Made by a program: the position numbers and the translations under genes
The notes under the pieces: generated by a model
What the model was told of the DNA's origin: nothing
The model's database searches: none
The model's input: the letters and a program-made list of their open reading frames with translations, nothing else
Shown: piece after piece, positions 34,559 to 44,466 of the stretch
Layout: every line of letters starts with the position of its first letter
Position numbering within the stretch: position 1 is the stretch's first letter
Source of the DNA: Dyadobacter sediminis
GTDB lineage: Bacteria > Bacteroidota > Bacteroidia > Cytophagales > Spirosomataceae
Assembly: GCF_005860765.1 (NCBI RefSeq)
Contig: NZ_VCEI01000021.1
Coordinates: 248,001 to 312,000, forward strand
Reading direction: 5' to 3'
Length of the DNA: 64,000 nucleotides

Positions 34559-35758
34559 TTACTGCTGTATGCCTTTCAGGAACTGCAGTGCGGCCGGCTC
34601 GATTGCAAATTGCGTATTGAATACATTTTTCGCGCTCCGGCCCATTTTCTCCTTTCCAGCTTCACTAAGTTCCATCCATTTTTTTAACATGTTGACAATA
34701 CCGTTTAAAGTATCCTCTTCTATAATTCCTGCATTTGCTTCTTCAATCTCCGTCCAGATATTTACCTGATTTGAAATCAAAACCGGTTTTGAGCATGCGA
34801 GCGCTTCCACAACCGCAATTCCGAAATTCTCCTGATGCGAAGGAAGAATGAATGCTTCGCATCCGTAAAAGGCACCCCATTTAACCGCGCCGGACAGCAT
34901 GCCGGGAAAGAAAATGTGCTGACTTAACAACGTATTTTCCGATACCAGCTTATGTAAAGGCAAGCCGTAACCGGAATCAATTCCCGGGCCGGCAATGACC
35001 AGCTTTGGCAAAGTTTTATTTCTTGCCATGCATTCCTGTAAAACAATCGAGTATGCCTGAATTAAAATATCTACGCCTTTTTTATAATTGATACGGCTGA
35101 GGAATAAAAAATAAGGGAATTCTTTCACATCAGGGCAAGCTGACAAAAATGAATGACGCATTGAATCCGAAAACGAAGGCGGAGACTTGATTCCGTAACT
35201 TACATTGATTTCACGTAAAGGATGATAAGGCCGGAACGTTTCACGGGCCAGTTTCAATTCGGCATTGCAGGTGAAAAGAACGCCATCAGCATGATTCACT
35301 ACTTTTCCTTCTACAAGTTTCCAAAATACCCAGTTTCGGATTGCCTTTAACTTTCTTCCTTTTGCTTTCTGAAACCACGGATCGAGCATTCCATGAGGCA
35401 TTACATACAACTTAGGAATGGAAATGGCAGGATTTTGCTTTTTTAACTGGCTTAATGCTTTCATTGTGGCATAACTGTGATATTGCCAAAGTCCATGTAC
35501 AATGACTGCATCAAATCGCTGCAAGTTTTCCAGCAACCATGGTTTTAATTTTGCGTTATAGGACCAGGGTCCGCTTCGTGGCCCGACTGCATGGATAGTA
35601 AAAGATTCACCGGCAATAAATTTGGAATCGGGCAGATCCAGAGATACTACCTCGTTATAAACACCAAGTTTGGCTAATTCCGGAACAGAATTGCGAATAC
35701 CCTGGCAAGGGCCACCTTCCTTGGGATCCATGCTCCAAATAACGCGTAATATTTTCAT
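34559..35758 (-). CDS. GT4 glycosyltransferase
   Basis: 399 residues, GT-B fold. The N-terminal domain starts MKILRVIWSMDPKEGGPCQG. The C-terminal domain has YFLFLSRINYKKGVDILIQAY, LVIAGPG and the donor-site block EAFILPSHQENFGIAVVEALACSKPVL, with the EX7E pair. It is expected to be cytoplasmic and membrane-associated, adding a sugar to the lipid-linked EPS unit. Donor and acceptor are unknown. The gap to the next gene downstream is 57 bp. Confidence 0.88.
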   Translation of the reverse strand: MKILRVIWSMDPKEGGPCQGIRNSVPELAKLGVYNEVVSLDLPDSKFIAGESFTIHAVGPRSGPWSYNAKLKPWLLENLQRFDAVIVHGLWQYHSYATMKALSQLKKQNPAISIPKLYVMPHGMLDPWFQKAKGRKLKAIRNWVFWKLVEGKVVNHADGVLFTCNAELKLARETFRPYHPLREINVSYGIKSPPSFSDSMRHSFLSACPDVKEFPYFLFLSRINYKKGVDILIQAYSIVLQECMARNKTLPKLVIAGPGIDSGYGLPLHKLVSENTLLSQHIFFPGMLSGAVKWGAFYGCEAFILPSHQENFGIAVVEALACSKPVLISNQVNIWTEIEEANAGIIEEDTLNGIVNMLKKWMELSEAGKEKMGRSAKNVFNTQFAIEPAALQFLKGIQQ

Positions 35759-35865
35759 AATCGTTAACTGAATATCTTGGTCAAAAATGCAGAAATCATA
35801 AATCAGGATTTAGTAACCAACAAGCGATTCAGCTCAAATAATGTATTCTTTAATTAACAAATAAT

Positions 35866-37032
35866 TTATAGCGGACTTGTTGCAAATTCATCCTTTTTCA
35901 TCCACGGCGCTTGCGGCTTAGCCGTTGTCAGACGCATATTTAAATGAGTTACAATCTCGTGAAAGTAAGCAGCCATAGCCGTGCCTGAAATATTTTTCTG
36001 TGCCCATTCCCGGTTGTTTGCTCTTTGCTGAACGGATAATTTTCCCGCTTTTAAATAATGATCAATCTGGATAGCCAAATCATTTTCGTCCAGACTTTGA
36101 AGTACTTTGCCCGTATCAGGATGTTGCATGATACTGCTTGATCCGCAAAACCTGCTGACCAGAACAGGCGTGCCTTCCATTAAACTTTCACACACCACTG
36201 CGCCCCATCCATCATGTCTGCTTGGAAGTACAAACAAATCGTACTCGTTCATTTTAGACCTTAAATCTTTGTTTGACAAAAAAGCAAGCAATCTTAATTT
36301 GCCATTCAGACCGCTTTCCGATTCTATTAATTTGCCCGTTTCCATTTCATTTTCTTTAAGGCAGTAAAAATCCGCAAGAAAGTCATGATCTATTTTACAA
36401 AGTGCTTTAATCAGGATGTCATATCCTTTCCTGTGAATTAACGATCCTGCAAACATCAGCCTGAACTTTGTTTCCTGATTGCCAAAATTAGATGTATCTA
36501 AATTGATTGCAGAATTTTCAACGGTGTAGGCCCATTCAAATATGCTGCTTTTAGAATATCCCCAGGTTTCAAACTGCGCTATTCCGTTTTTTCCGGTTGG
36601 TAAAATAAATTCAATAAAAGAACCGTATAGCAATTTATGATAATAACCTCTTAATAGTCTCAGCTTTCCTTTAAATCCTCTTAAATCCAGCGGTTCGGTA
36701 AAAATGCCTGTTCTGCATTTGTTTTTTTTTGCATGAACAAAAGCTTTCTGAACATTCTCGAATGCCGCAATGCCAGAAAAAATGTGAATACAATCATGGC
36801 CCTTGTTCTGGTCAATAATTTGCTGCCAATTGTAATGGATTTGATCAAGATAAATAACATGTACTCCTGAAAGCTCGGGTTCACTCCATCCCATTTCCTT
36901 GCGAAAACCCGGTAAGTTCATCGTAACAATCAAGGTAACTTCCCCAATATTCATGGCAGCAAGTGCCTTGAAAAAAGCGGATTGATGAATACTGTTCGTG
37001 TTTTGCCAAAAGAAATATTTCATATTATGCAT
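35866..37032 (-). CDS. GT4 glycosyltransferase
   Basis: 388 residues, GT-B fold, AT-rich codons. The C-terminal domain shows LMFAGSLIHRKGYDILIKAL and YDLFVLPSRHDGWGAVVCESLMEG. The EX7E motif is relaxed here: the first acidic position sits in a HDGWG context. An ATG three codons inside (37023) is an alternative start. The start overlaps the end of the upstream glycosyltransferase gene by 8 nt, so the two are probably translationally coupled. The sugar specificity is unknown. Confidence 0.82.
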   Translation of the reverse strand: MHNMKYFFWQNTNSIHQSAFFKALAAMNIGEVTLIVTMNLPGFRKEMGWSEPELSGVHVIYLDQIHYNWQQIIDQNKGHDCIHIFSGIAAFENVQKAFVHAKKNKCRTGIFTEPLDLRGFKGKLRLLRGYYHKLLYGSFIEFILPTGKNGIAQFETWGYSKSSIFEWAYTVENSAINLDTSNFGNQETKFRLMFAGSLIHRKGYDILIKALCKIDHDFLADFYCLKENEMETGKLIESESGLNGKLRLLAFLSNKDLRSKMNEYDLFVLPSRHDGWGAVVCESLMEGTPVLVSRFCGSSSIMQHPDTGKVLQSLDENDLAIQIDHYLKAGKLSVQQRANNREWAQKNISGTAMAAYFHEIVTHLNMRLTTAKPQAPWMKKDEFATSPL

Positions 37033-38014
37033 TTATATTCTTCAGTATTTCATTATAAAGACTGTAATACTGATTGGATATGTGATGTTTTGAAAACCTG
37101 CTGACATTTGCCAATCCATTCTGAACAAGTCTGTCACGTAAATCAGCATCGTGTTTGATTTTCAGTAATCCCTCTTTTATTTCCTCAGTACTGAACGGAT
37201 TGATTAACAGGGCAGCGTCATGAGCTACATCCGGCATAGCAGAAAGGTTACTTGTAATGACAGGCCTGCCAATGATGTTGGCTTCCAGAATCGGAACGCC
37301 AAATCCTTCGTATTCAGATGCAAAAAATAATATATCACATTTTTTGTAACATTCGTAAACATCAGATCTGCTTAAATCGGTATACCATTCATATTTAATC
37401 TTGTAACTGGTAAGCAGATTTTTAATTGCTTCATCCGGTTTTCGGATCAGCAACAGTCTGAAATCCGTGTCTTTTACTGCCTCAATCAGTCTGTAAATAT
37501 TCTTGTTGTTGCCACTTCCAATCTGCATGACAACAGGTGATTTCTGATTGAATTCTTTATAACTGAATTTAAAATCTTCGGGTGCCGGATTGGGTATCAC
37601 CCTGATTTTTGTTTCAGGTATTTTACATATTTCAATCAGTTTGTTTTTCGTAAATTCTGAAATGGTCGTAATGTAAGATGCCCTTTTCAGCGGAAAGGTC
37701 AGCCAGACCAATTTGAATAGCCACTTTTTGATTCCTTTCAGATCTCTTTCATATCTTCCGACATCGTGAACTGTTACGATCGTTTTTTTCTTGTCGAGAA
37801 ACAAGGAAATTGTATGTATATCACCGGTAATATGGTTGATATCACCCTGAAATTTCGAAGCTTTTATAAAGGAATGATATCGCATCCATTTTGATGTACA
37901 AACGTAATCTTCATAATCTACATCACAGGGCATACCATCCTTGATTTGGCCAAAGACCGTTTCAATGCTATGAACGCCTTTCATTTTTGGTCTGTAAAAA
38001 TAAACTAGCTTCAT
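37025..38014 (-). CDS. GT4 glycosyltransferase
   Basis: 329 residues, GT-B fold, shorter than its neighbours. The N-domain includes NHITGDIHTISLFL, TIVTVHDVGRYERD and YITTISEFTKNKLIEI (mannosyltransferase-like style). The C-domain has VVMQIGSGNNKNIYRLIEAV and DILFFASEYEGFGVPILEANIIGRPVI with a clear EX7E (EGFGVPILE). It overlaps the next gene by 8 nt. It probably adds a hexose or 6-deoxyhexose in the EPS repeat; specificity is inferred only from the locus. Confidence 0.86.
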   Translation of the reverse strand: MKLVYFYRPKMKGVHSIETVFGQIKDGMPCDVDYEDYVCTSKWMRYHSFIKASKFQGDINHITGDIHTISLFLDKKKTIVTVHDVGRYERDLKGIKKWLFKLVWLTFPLKRASYITTISEFTKNKLIEICKIPETKIRVIPNPAPEDFKFSYKEFNQKSPVVMQIGSGNNKNIYRLIEAVKDTDFRLLLIRKPDEAIKNLLTSYKIKYEWYTDLSRSDVYECYKKCDILFFASEYEGFGVPILEANIIGRPVITSNLSAMPDVAHDAALLINPFSTEEIKEGLLKIKHDADLRDRLVQNGLANVSRFSKHHISNQYYSLYNEILKNINA

Positions 38015-38138
38015 GGCAAGGGTTCAGACATTTTTAATTTTAATTGATTTATGTTGGTAATTGCTGTTGTTCTGATTTAATCCGTTCAATCTTTAAACTA
38101 CTCCGGATCAAATCGTAATACATCGTAACGGATATGCT

Positions 38139-39164
38139 TTATACCGATCTCTTTTTTCCAAGAATATAGTAAAAATGTTTGTTGATGGTAAGAATGATCA
38201 GATGAAGTAAAAGCCAAAAAATGATGTGTTTCATTAAAAGAATATACAAAGTCTGATCAAAAAGCAGGCTTAATGACGACAAACAGATTTTTATCAATTG
38301 ATGAATGCCTAGTATAATCATTGTATTACGGCCAAGATAAGTAACAATGATTTTAATGTAACTGGAATCCTTGAAATAAGAAGTTGAATAACAAGAAAGT
38401 AAAATGGAAAAAAATATTCCGGAAACCGCAGACAAATAGGTGAAAACAATGTTGTTCATCCTGTTAAAACACATATCCAGCTTGTCCTGATTGAGATAAC
38501 AAAAGAGAATATTAATTGATAAGAATAAAATCAGGAAAATAAATTGTCGGTTTGCTTGTATTGTCTTTTTTAAAGAGCTCCTTACCTGATCTTTGCTGTA
38601 AAATCCCAACGCATAAAATACAAGAGCAGTGGGAACAACTTCTATTTTATACGGAAAATGTATTCTTTCCATACTGAAATAGTATCCTAAAAAGCAAAGA
38701 AACAAAACGGTCAATAAAGCAGGCCAGAACTTGTTGCCTGTATATTTGATCAATACGGCAAACAGTATTTCTGTAAAAAATAAAACGGGAATAAACCAGA
38801 GTGCCAGCCCTTTCCAACCGTGAAGTATAATTTTGGACACTTCGCTATAAGATCCGATTTCAAGCGGTATTCTGGATTTGTCATTCAAAACCGGAAGTAT
38901 GATGATAAACAGGACTGAAAAGAATAAATAGGGAATCAGTAGTGTTTCAATTCTGCGCTTCACAACCCGATTCAAATCAATTGTTTTATCGCCATTAAAC
39001 AGATAACCGGATATAAAGAAAAACATGGGCATGTGGAAAGACCATATCCACCACGACAGGTTTTCAGGTAAATTCGAATGTCCGAATACGACCAGCAAAG
39101 CACCGAATCCCTTGAAGAAATCGATCCATACGATCCTGCCTTTGCTTTCTTCCAATGCATTCAT
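38139..39164 (-). CDS. Acyltransferase-3 family membrane O-acyltransferase
   Basis: 341 residues with about ten membrane helices. The N-terminus has the family hallmark: WIDFFKGFGALLVVFGHSNLP, with the presumed catalytic His, and SFHMPMFFFISGYLF. Such proteins move acetyl or other acyl groups onto extracytoplasmic or lipid-linked sugars. Position inside the EPS locus, 2 bp after the polymerase-like gene, suggests it decorates the repeat unit, probably with acetyl groups. It is markedly AT-rich. Confidence 0.85.
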   Translation of the reverse strand: MNALEESKGRIVWIDFFKGFGALLVVFGHSNLPENLSWWIWSFHMPMFFFISGYLFNGDKTIDLNRVVKRRIETLLIPYLFFSVLFIIILPVLNDKSRIPLEIGSYSEVSKIILHGWKGLALWFIPVLFFTEILFAVLIKYTGNKFWPALLTVLFLCFLGYYFSMERIHFPYKIEVVPTALVFYALGFYSKDQVRSSLKKTIQANRQFIFLILFLSINILFCYLNQDKLDMCFNRMNNIVFTYLSAVSGIFFSILLSCYSTSYFKDSSYIKIIVTYLGRNTMIILGIHQLIKICLSSLSLLFDQTLYILLMKHIIFWLLLHLIILTINKHFYYILGKKRSV

Positions 39165-39166
39165 AA

Positions 39167-40786
39167 TTAAACAAATCTTTTCATAACGTTTGTTATTTTT
39201 ATTAGCACCATGTAAATCAGCACCAATTGAATCCAGCCTCTCAAAATAAAAGATATGAATGTAGACAGCCCTTCAAAGTTGAAAAGTGTCATAATCATTG
39301 GCATAATTGTAAGAGCCGGAACGGTAATATAAGTCATGCTGTCAATGGAAAAAGTAAGCAGGTCTATAAGCCAGAATAACGGGATCATAACGATAAACAG
39401 AATCAGTAAATACCAGTAATCAAATGCAGCCATTCCGGCTCCGTTGATCTGCGCTTGACGCTTGCTTTGTAATCCATATGAATCACCGGTTGACAAATAA
39501 TACAGGTAATCGCCGTAAGATGCTTTATTTATAGATACTTTGTCAACTTCAATATCGAGTAAATTCAGCACGGGTGAAGGTAAAAGACTTGTAATCTGAT
39601 TATAAAGAAAATTCCGCATTTTAGATGTGTTCTGAATTCTCTCGGAGTGATACAGGCTTAAATCAGCTGCTTTAAGATTGGACAAGCGGCCTAAGAAAAT
39701 ATTGTCAACATAATGTTCGTCCCAGCGTTTGTTGGTAATGACAATTCCTTCCCATCTTTTCCTGGTTTTTTCAAGTGCTTTATCATCCAGATATATATCA
39801 ATTGTTTTGGTTACCAAGCCTAAGGATGATGTACTGTTTTTATATGCTCTTGCAGCAACCATAGCCAGTCCTAAGTCAACGAGCGGACCAGTCAAAAGGT
39901 AAAACAAAACAAGTCCTATAAATATTTTTTTTGGAGTAAAGAGTTGAAAACTAAATCGTTGCAGAAATAGTCCAAGCAGGTAAGTAAAGCCAAGTCCCAT
40001 AATAACTTTCATGAAAGTGGCTCTGTGATTGGTCATAAATGCCAGTAAAAGAATAATAGCGGAATAAGCCAGAAATATGGTTATGCTCGACTTTTTAGGA
40101 CTTGATCTGGAATACAGATTTTTAAAGAACAAGAAATACGGACAATATGCGAAAGGGAAAAAACCTTGTAATAATTTGGAGAAACTCGTCGCATTTTCCG
40201 ATGTATTGGTACCGGTATAATAGATATAGAATAAAGATACAAGGCCTATTATGCCCATTGCCCAGATCTGGAAATCGGTTGGTGCTGCATAAAATCCTGA
40301 TTTATTTAGGATTTTCCTGATTAATGATTTGCTTGTAATGGTATTTTGAATACGAATATATACCAGAAAGGAAATAACGACTACGGTAAGCGATAACATG
40401 CCTTGTAAAAAGACCGTATTGGGAATGTCCAGATTAAATATGATTGACTTTCCTTCGGATAACGTTGCAGGTATTGGAAAGTAAAAGCTGCAAAGTCCGT
40501 AACCGATAATGATGATGGATGTTAACGGATGTTTTAAAATTATGTTTTTCTTTAATACGAACTTATCAATTAACATCCAGCTGAATAAGGAATATACGAT
40601 CCCGAAAGCAACCGTTAATTCCGGAAAGAAAACGATTTCCAGAATACACAGTCCTAAAAGAATTTTTAATGCCCACTTTTTAAAGATGAATAAGAAGCTT
40701 TCCTGATTTTTATCATAGTAATTTTCGTCAGCATCGCTCTGATATTCTATCTCGTTTATATCCGTATCAAAATTAGCTTTCATCAT
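39167..40786 (-). CDS. Wzy-like polysaccharide polymerase (multi-pass membrane protein)
   Basis: 539 residues with about 11-12 predicted helices, starting with hydrophobic segments at about 35-75 and 90-110. A large hydrophilic loop (about 330-440; KTRKRWEGIVITNKRWDEHY) lies in the second half, as in Wzy polymerases and O-antigen ligases. Sequence conservation in this class is poor, so the call rests on topology and on the locus also having wzx, wzc and glycosyltransferases but no other polymerase candidate. It would join repeat units at the periplasmic face. The N-terminus is acidic, with two adjacent ATG codons. Confidence 0.65.
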   Translation of the reverse strand: MMKANFDTDINEIEYQSDADENYYDKNQESFLFIFKKWALKILLGLCILEIVFFPELTVAFGIVYSLFSWMLIDKFVLKKNIILKHPLTSIIIIGYGLCSFYFPIPATLSEGKSIIFNLDIPNTVFLQGMLSLTVVVISFLVYIRIQNTITSKSLIRKILNKSGFYAAPTDFQIWAMGIIGLVSLFYIYYTGTNTSENATSFSKLLQGFFPFAYCPYFLFFKNLYSRSSPKKSSITIFLAYSAIILLLAFMTNHRATFMKVIMGLGFTYLLGLFLQRFSFQLFTPKKIFIGLVLFYLLTGPLVDLGLAMVAARAYKNSTSSLGLVTKTIDIYLDDKALEKTRKRWEGIVITNKRWDEHYVDNIFLGRLSNLKAADLSLYHSERIQNTSKMRNFLYNQITSLLPSPVLNLLDIEVDKVSINKASYGDYLYYLSTGDSYGLQSKRQAQINGAGMAAFDYWYLLILFIVMIPLFWLIDLLTFSIDSMTYITVPALTIMPMIMTLFNFEGLSTFISFILRGWIQLVLIYMVLIKITNVMKRFV

Positions 40787-40882
40787 GGTGCCAAATTGTA
40801 GTCTCTATTTGTTTTTAAATAAGGCTGTATATATTACACATTCCGAATCTATTATTTTGTCAAAGTGTTTTTTAACAAAGTG

Positions 40883-42034
40883 TCAGGCAAATGCTTTTTC
40901 CCAATTATTTCTGAAATCCTGATAATTTATTTTTAATGTATTTATTGAATCCAGTGCATTTTGGCTGTGATCCATTATGTTTTCCGGGTTTTGAATATAA
41001 TATTCGATGGCTTCCATTAGGCCTTCTTTTGTTGATTCCCGGCATATAAATCCATCCTGTTTGTGCTTGATCAGCTCCGGCATACCACCGGAGTTGAATA
41101 TGATGGAAGGTGTAGTGCAGGATTTGGCTTCCACAATTACATTACCCAATGGTTCTTCTTTTAATGACGGCGTAATGATTACATCTGTTTTTGCAAAGAA
41201 GTCTTCCATATTACTGACTGGTCCAAGAAAAAGTATTCTGTCCTGGAAATGTGTGCTATTCACTTTTTGTACCAATTCCTTACTGTATAATTTATCGTAC
41301 TCCAGGCTTCCGGCGATAATGAAATTGATACCCCGGTATTTATGGCATATTTCCAGTGCTGCATCGATTATCAGGTGAACACCTTTTCCATGAATTAACT
41401 GGCCCAGATAGGAAAAGGTAACTGCGTTTTTTATATAGTTGATCTTTGATGCTGCTTCTCTGCTGTTTCTTACCGGAGGATAGTTATAAATGATCATGTC
41501 CTGATTATTGTTTGATCTGCCGGCTTCTGAAACTTTGTCCTTTATAAATCTGGAAATACAAACAAACCGGTATGTTCTAAGCGTAATGTATTTTTTCCAT
41601 AAATATTTAAATGGCTTCCAGCCTACAAGCGGGGCATCACCAATTCTGTATACTATTCTGGTCGGTATAAGTATAAAAGACGGAATTAGATTCAAATACA
41701 TGAAATCACTCGCGATATAAATGTAATCAGGTCTGAATTTGAAATATTTAAGGATGAACTGAATATTGTGTAAAATAACTTTGAAAATGTAGTTTATTAC
41801 TTTTGGTAAAGTATGGGGCTTTCGAATGTCACTCCAACCTGGATAAACAATTGTTTCGTGTTCAATGGAACATTTATCCAGAATATCCAATGCTTCCGGC
41901 GCTATTCCGCTTTTATTTGTTAAAACCAGAATAGTAAAATTTAATTCTTTTAATGTTTTGAATACCTGAATATTTGATCTTTCATGACCATAATAGAGCG
42001 CATTTCCATACAAACACAATATTTTAGGTTTCAC
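40883..42034 (-). CDS. GT4 glycosyltransferase
   Basis: 383 residues, GT-B fold. The N-domain starts MKPKILCLYGNALYYGHERSN, and ends with RFVCISRFIKDKVSEAGRSN, a typical GT4 segment. The C-domain has VTFSYLGQLIHGKGVHLII, NFIIAGSLEYDKLYSK and DVIITPSLKEEPLGNVIVEAKSC, with a clear EX7E-like pair. Donor unknown. Gaps of about 100 bp on both sides are AT-rich and show no gene. Confidence 0.87.
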   Translation of the reverse strand: MKPKILCLYGNALYYGHERSNIQVFKTLKELNFTILVLTNKSGIAPEALDILDKCSIEHETIVYPGWSDIRKPHTLPKVINYIFKVILHNIQFILKYFKFRPDYIYIASDFMYLNLIPSFILIPTRIVYRIGDAPLVGWKPFKYLWKKYITLRTYRFVCISRFIKDKVSEAGRSNNNQDMIIYNYPPVRNSREAASKINYIKNAVTFSYLGQLIHGKGVHLIIDAALEICHKYRGINFIIAGSLEYDKLYSKELVQKVNSTHFQDRILFLGPVSNMEDFFAKTDVIITPSLKEEPLGNVIVEAKSCTTPSIIFNSGGMPELIKHKQDGFICRESTKEGLMEAIEYYIQNPENIMDHSQNALDSINTLKINYQDFRNNWEKAFA

Positions 42035-42150
42035 AATGAATTTTCTTGTTTGATTATAATTTTAGGTAATTTAGTAACAGTTAACGATTCTTTTTAGCTT
42101 GACCGATTACTTCCGTTTAAAGAATCTTGCTTTATGTAAATAGGCTGTTT

Positions 42151-42900
42151 TTACTTGTCCAAAATTCTGTAACTTATTTCTTGTATAACCGTTTTGTTAT
42201 CTTCAATTATTCCTTTTGACAGCATGGTTCTGTATCCTACAACAACGGAGTTTTTTATGGTTACACCTTTCAGTATAACAGCTTCACGCCCGATCCAGCA
42301 ATCATTCCCTATATAAATTTTGGCAGTTCTGGGTTTTTCTATTTCATGTCCGAACTTGGGATAATAATTCGTTGTTAACCTGCGCCGTTCTTCATCCGGA
42401 TAGATGTTGTGTGTATTGGTATCCCATATAACACAGTTGTAAGAAATCATGCAGTAATCACCAATCTGAACCTGTTCATCGCATCTGATTTCAGTTCCTT
42501 CATTTATATTGGTGTATTTTCCGATTTTCACTTTGCCGCCATATCTGATCCAGATTTTACATCTTAAACGAGTATGGTGATATATTTCCAGCGCTCCGCC
42601 GTCATGTATTAAAATACTGGCTTTGCCGGGCGAATCTCCGTTTTCAATAATACAATCAGGTTCGATAGACAGACTTCCTTCTACGTATATAATTGCTTTA
42701 TTAATTTTTGTATGGTCTTGGATTTCCAGTGTACTTCCCGGACATACGGTTATTTTGGAATTTAGAATTTTTACATTCTTCGCAATCCGGCAAGTCGATC
42801 CCGGTTTTATGATTACAATGGATCCTGAAAACAGATATTTATATTGCAGCTGAAAAATGATAATGTTTATATATCCAGTTAATTTTTTTATTAAATCCAT
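42151..42900 (-). CDS. Left-handed beta-helix acyltransferase
   Basis: 249 residues with hexapeptide repeats over almost the whole chain (about 25-235): IVIIKPGSTCRIAKNVKIL, SKITVCPGSTLEIQDH, KVKIGKYTNINEGTEI, VQIGDYCMISYN and the C-terminal IYIGNDCWIGREAVILKGVTI. The NTHNIYPDEE stretch has the catalytic His of the WcaF/CatB/Maa type. It probably acetylates a sugar or nucleotide sugar in the EPS pathway. Its start overlaps the end of the flippase gene by 10 nt. Confidence 0.83.
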   Translation of the reverse strand: MDLIKKLTGYINIIIFQLQYKYLFSGSIVIIKPGSTCRIAKNVKILNSKITVCPGSTLEIQDHTKINKAIIYVEGSLSIEPDCIIENGDSPGKASILIHDGGALEIYHHTRLRCKIWIRYGGKVKIGKYTNINEGTEIRCDEQVQIGDYCMISYNCVIWDTNTHNIYPDEERRRLTTNYYPKFGHEIEKPRTAKIYIGNDCWIGREAVILKGVTIKNSVVVGYRTMLSKGIIEDNKTVIQEISYRILDK

Positions 42901-44426
42901 CTAAGATGTAGCCGCTTGGAGGCGTTTGCTATTAAGTTATCTACAATTTGCTTTTCATCTTTGCATAATCCCCAGTAATAAATGCTGATAAAGAATATCG
43001 TAATGGAAAATGGTATGTTATAAAACAAACGATAAGGACTGTTGGATACGCTTACTACAAAATAAAGTGATGATATGATGGTCAGGGTCGGAGGTAATAT
43101 TCCTGCATAAACATTCTTTATATATTCTTTTATGTTCAAGCCTCCGGTTATTTCCAGCAATTTCAAACGTGCAATTCCGGCAATCCCTTCAAACACGGTG
43201 TAGCCTACAATGACATAAATCGGAGGTAAGCCGGACTTTAATAACAGATAGCCGACCGGAACAATCAGCAGCTTAATGGTTCCGGCTACAATCATATAGT
43301 TTTTTATTTTACCAATGGCCTGGATAGCGGAATCCAGCCCGACGGTAAGCTGATTTACCATGATTGCCACCAGTATCAACGAGCAAAAGGAAGAAGTATA
43401 GGGGGGGACAGATTTAAGCCAGAAATTCAGAATGTTATCCATTTCGAATATACATGGAATGGCTACAAATGCCAATAAAAAATATCCGAATTTACTGGCC
43501 ATCATAGCCAGCCGGAGCATTTGTAACCGGTTGCCCTGTCCTTCGGTTTTCATGATTCGCGGATTGATTGCTTTTAGCATGGTTGCCGAAAAGAAATTCA
43601 TCTGGCTGGATACCTGATTGGCTATTCCGTATGCTGCATTTATCGATGTTCCGAAAAATACATTTAACAGAATCGCTACACCTTGTGTCTTTCCTATTCC
43701 GGTTAGTGCTCCGAACAAGTTCCAGCCTGCAAAGGATGTCAGATTTTTAATTATACCTAAATTGGTATGTTTTTTTAGCCGCAAGGTGCATTCTTCATAA
43801 TGGCTGTTGCAGTAAATTACATACATAATCAGGCTGATAAAACTGATGCATGCCATGGATAATCCATACAGTATTAAACGGTCTCCATGATATCCGTTTA
43901 TGCTAATTGCAATGATCAGCTTTAAAACAACTTCGATAATATTCACTACGGATAGTCCCAGCATGTTTTCATTTGAGTTGAGTGATGCTGTGAACGGTAC
44001 CGAAACAATTGTAAAGAATACAGACATGGACATAAAGTGATATACCGTTCTGGCAGTCTGTAATCTTTCAGATGGGATATTCAGAAATCCGTTAAACAGA
44101 TACAATCCGGATAATTCAATCCCTGAAACAAGGATAAAGCCTATGCAGATATGCAGTAAAAGACTTGTTGAAAAGATGGATTTCAATACATTTTTATCCG
44201 CATTGCTTTGGTGAAATGATAAATACCTTTGCGTTGAAGTGGACATGGCTGCATTCAGGAAGGACAACATGGCAATAACTCCGGCAATTAAGTTATATAT
44301 ACCATAATCAGTAGCTCCCAAGGCATTTAGTACCTCACGAGTTGTATAAAAGGTTATACCAATGGTAATTAACATTCTGGAATATAAAATTCCAGTATTC
44401 AGTACCACTTTTTGCGCTGACTTCAT
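42891..44426 (-). CDS. Wzx-like polysaccharide flippase
   Basis: 511 residues with about 12-14 membrane helices in the MATE/MVF-type layout. The N-terminal VLNTGILYSRMLITIGITFYTTREVL and GIYNLIAGVIAMLSFL, and the later TSINAAYGIANQVSSQMNFF, are typical of RfbX/MurJ-related exporters in Bacteroidota EPS loci. It flips the undecaprenyl-linked repeat unit to the periplasmic face for polymerisation. It overlaps the following acyltransferase gene by 10 nt. It is AT-rich, in the divergent core of the locus. Confidence 0.87.
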   Translation of the reverse strand: MKSAQKVVLNTGILYSRMLITIGITFYTTREVLNALGATDYGIYNLIAGVIAMLSFLNAAMSTSTQRYLSFHQSNADKNVLKSIFSTSLLLHICIGFILVSGIELSGLYLFNGFLNIPSERLQTARTVYHFMSMSVFFTIVSVPFTASLNSNENMLGLSVVNIIEVVLKLIIAISINGYHGDRLILYGLSMACISFISLIMYVIYCNSHYEECTLRLKKHTNLGIIKNLTSFAGWNLFGALTGIGKTQGVAILLNVFFGTSINAAYGIANQVSSQMNFFSATMLKAINPRIMKTEGQGNRLQMLRLAMMASKFGYFLLAFVAIPCIFEMDNILNFWLKSVPPYTSSFCSLILVAIMVNQLTVGLDSAIQAIGKIKNYMIVAGTIKLLIVPVGYLLLKSGLPPIYVIVGYTVFEGIAGIARLKLLEITGGLNIKEYIKNVYAGILPPTLTIISSLYFVVSVSNSPYRLFYNIPFSITIFFISIYYWGLCKDEKQIVDNLIANASKRLHLRWI

Positions 44427-44466
44427 TGTTTTAATTCCTCATTCAATGCCTGAACCCGGTTTTGTT

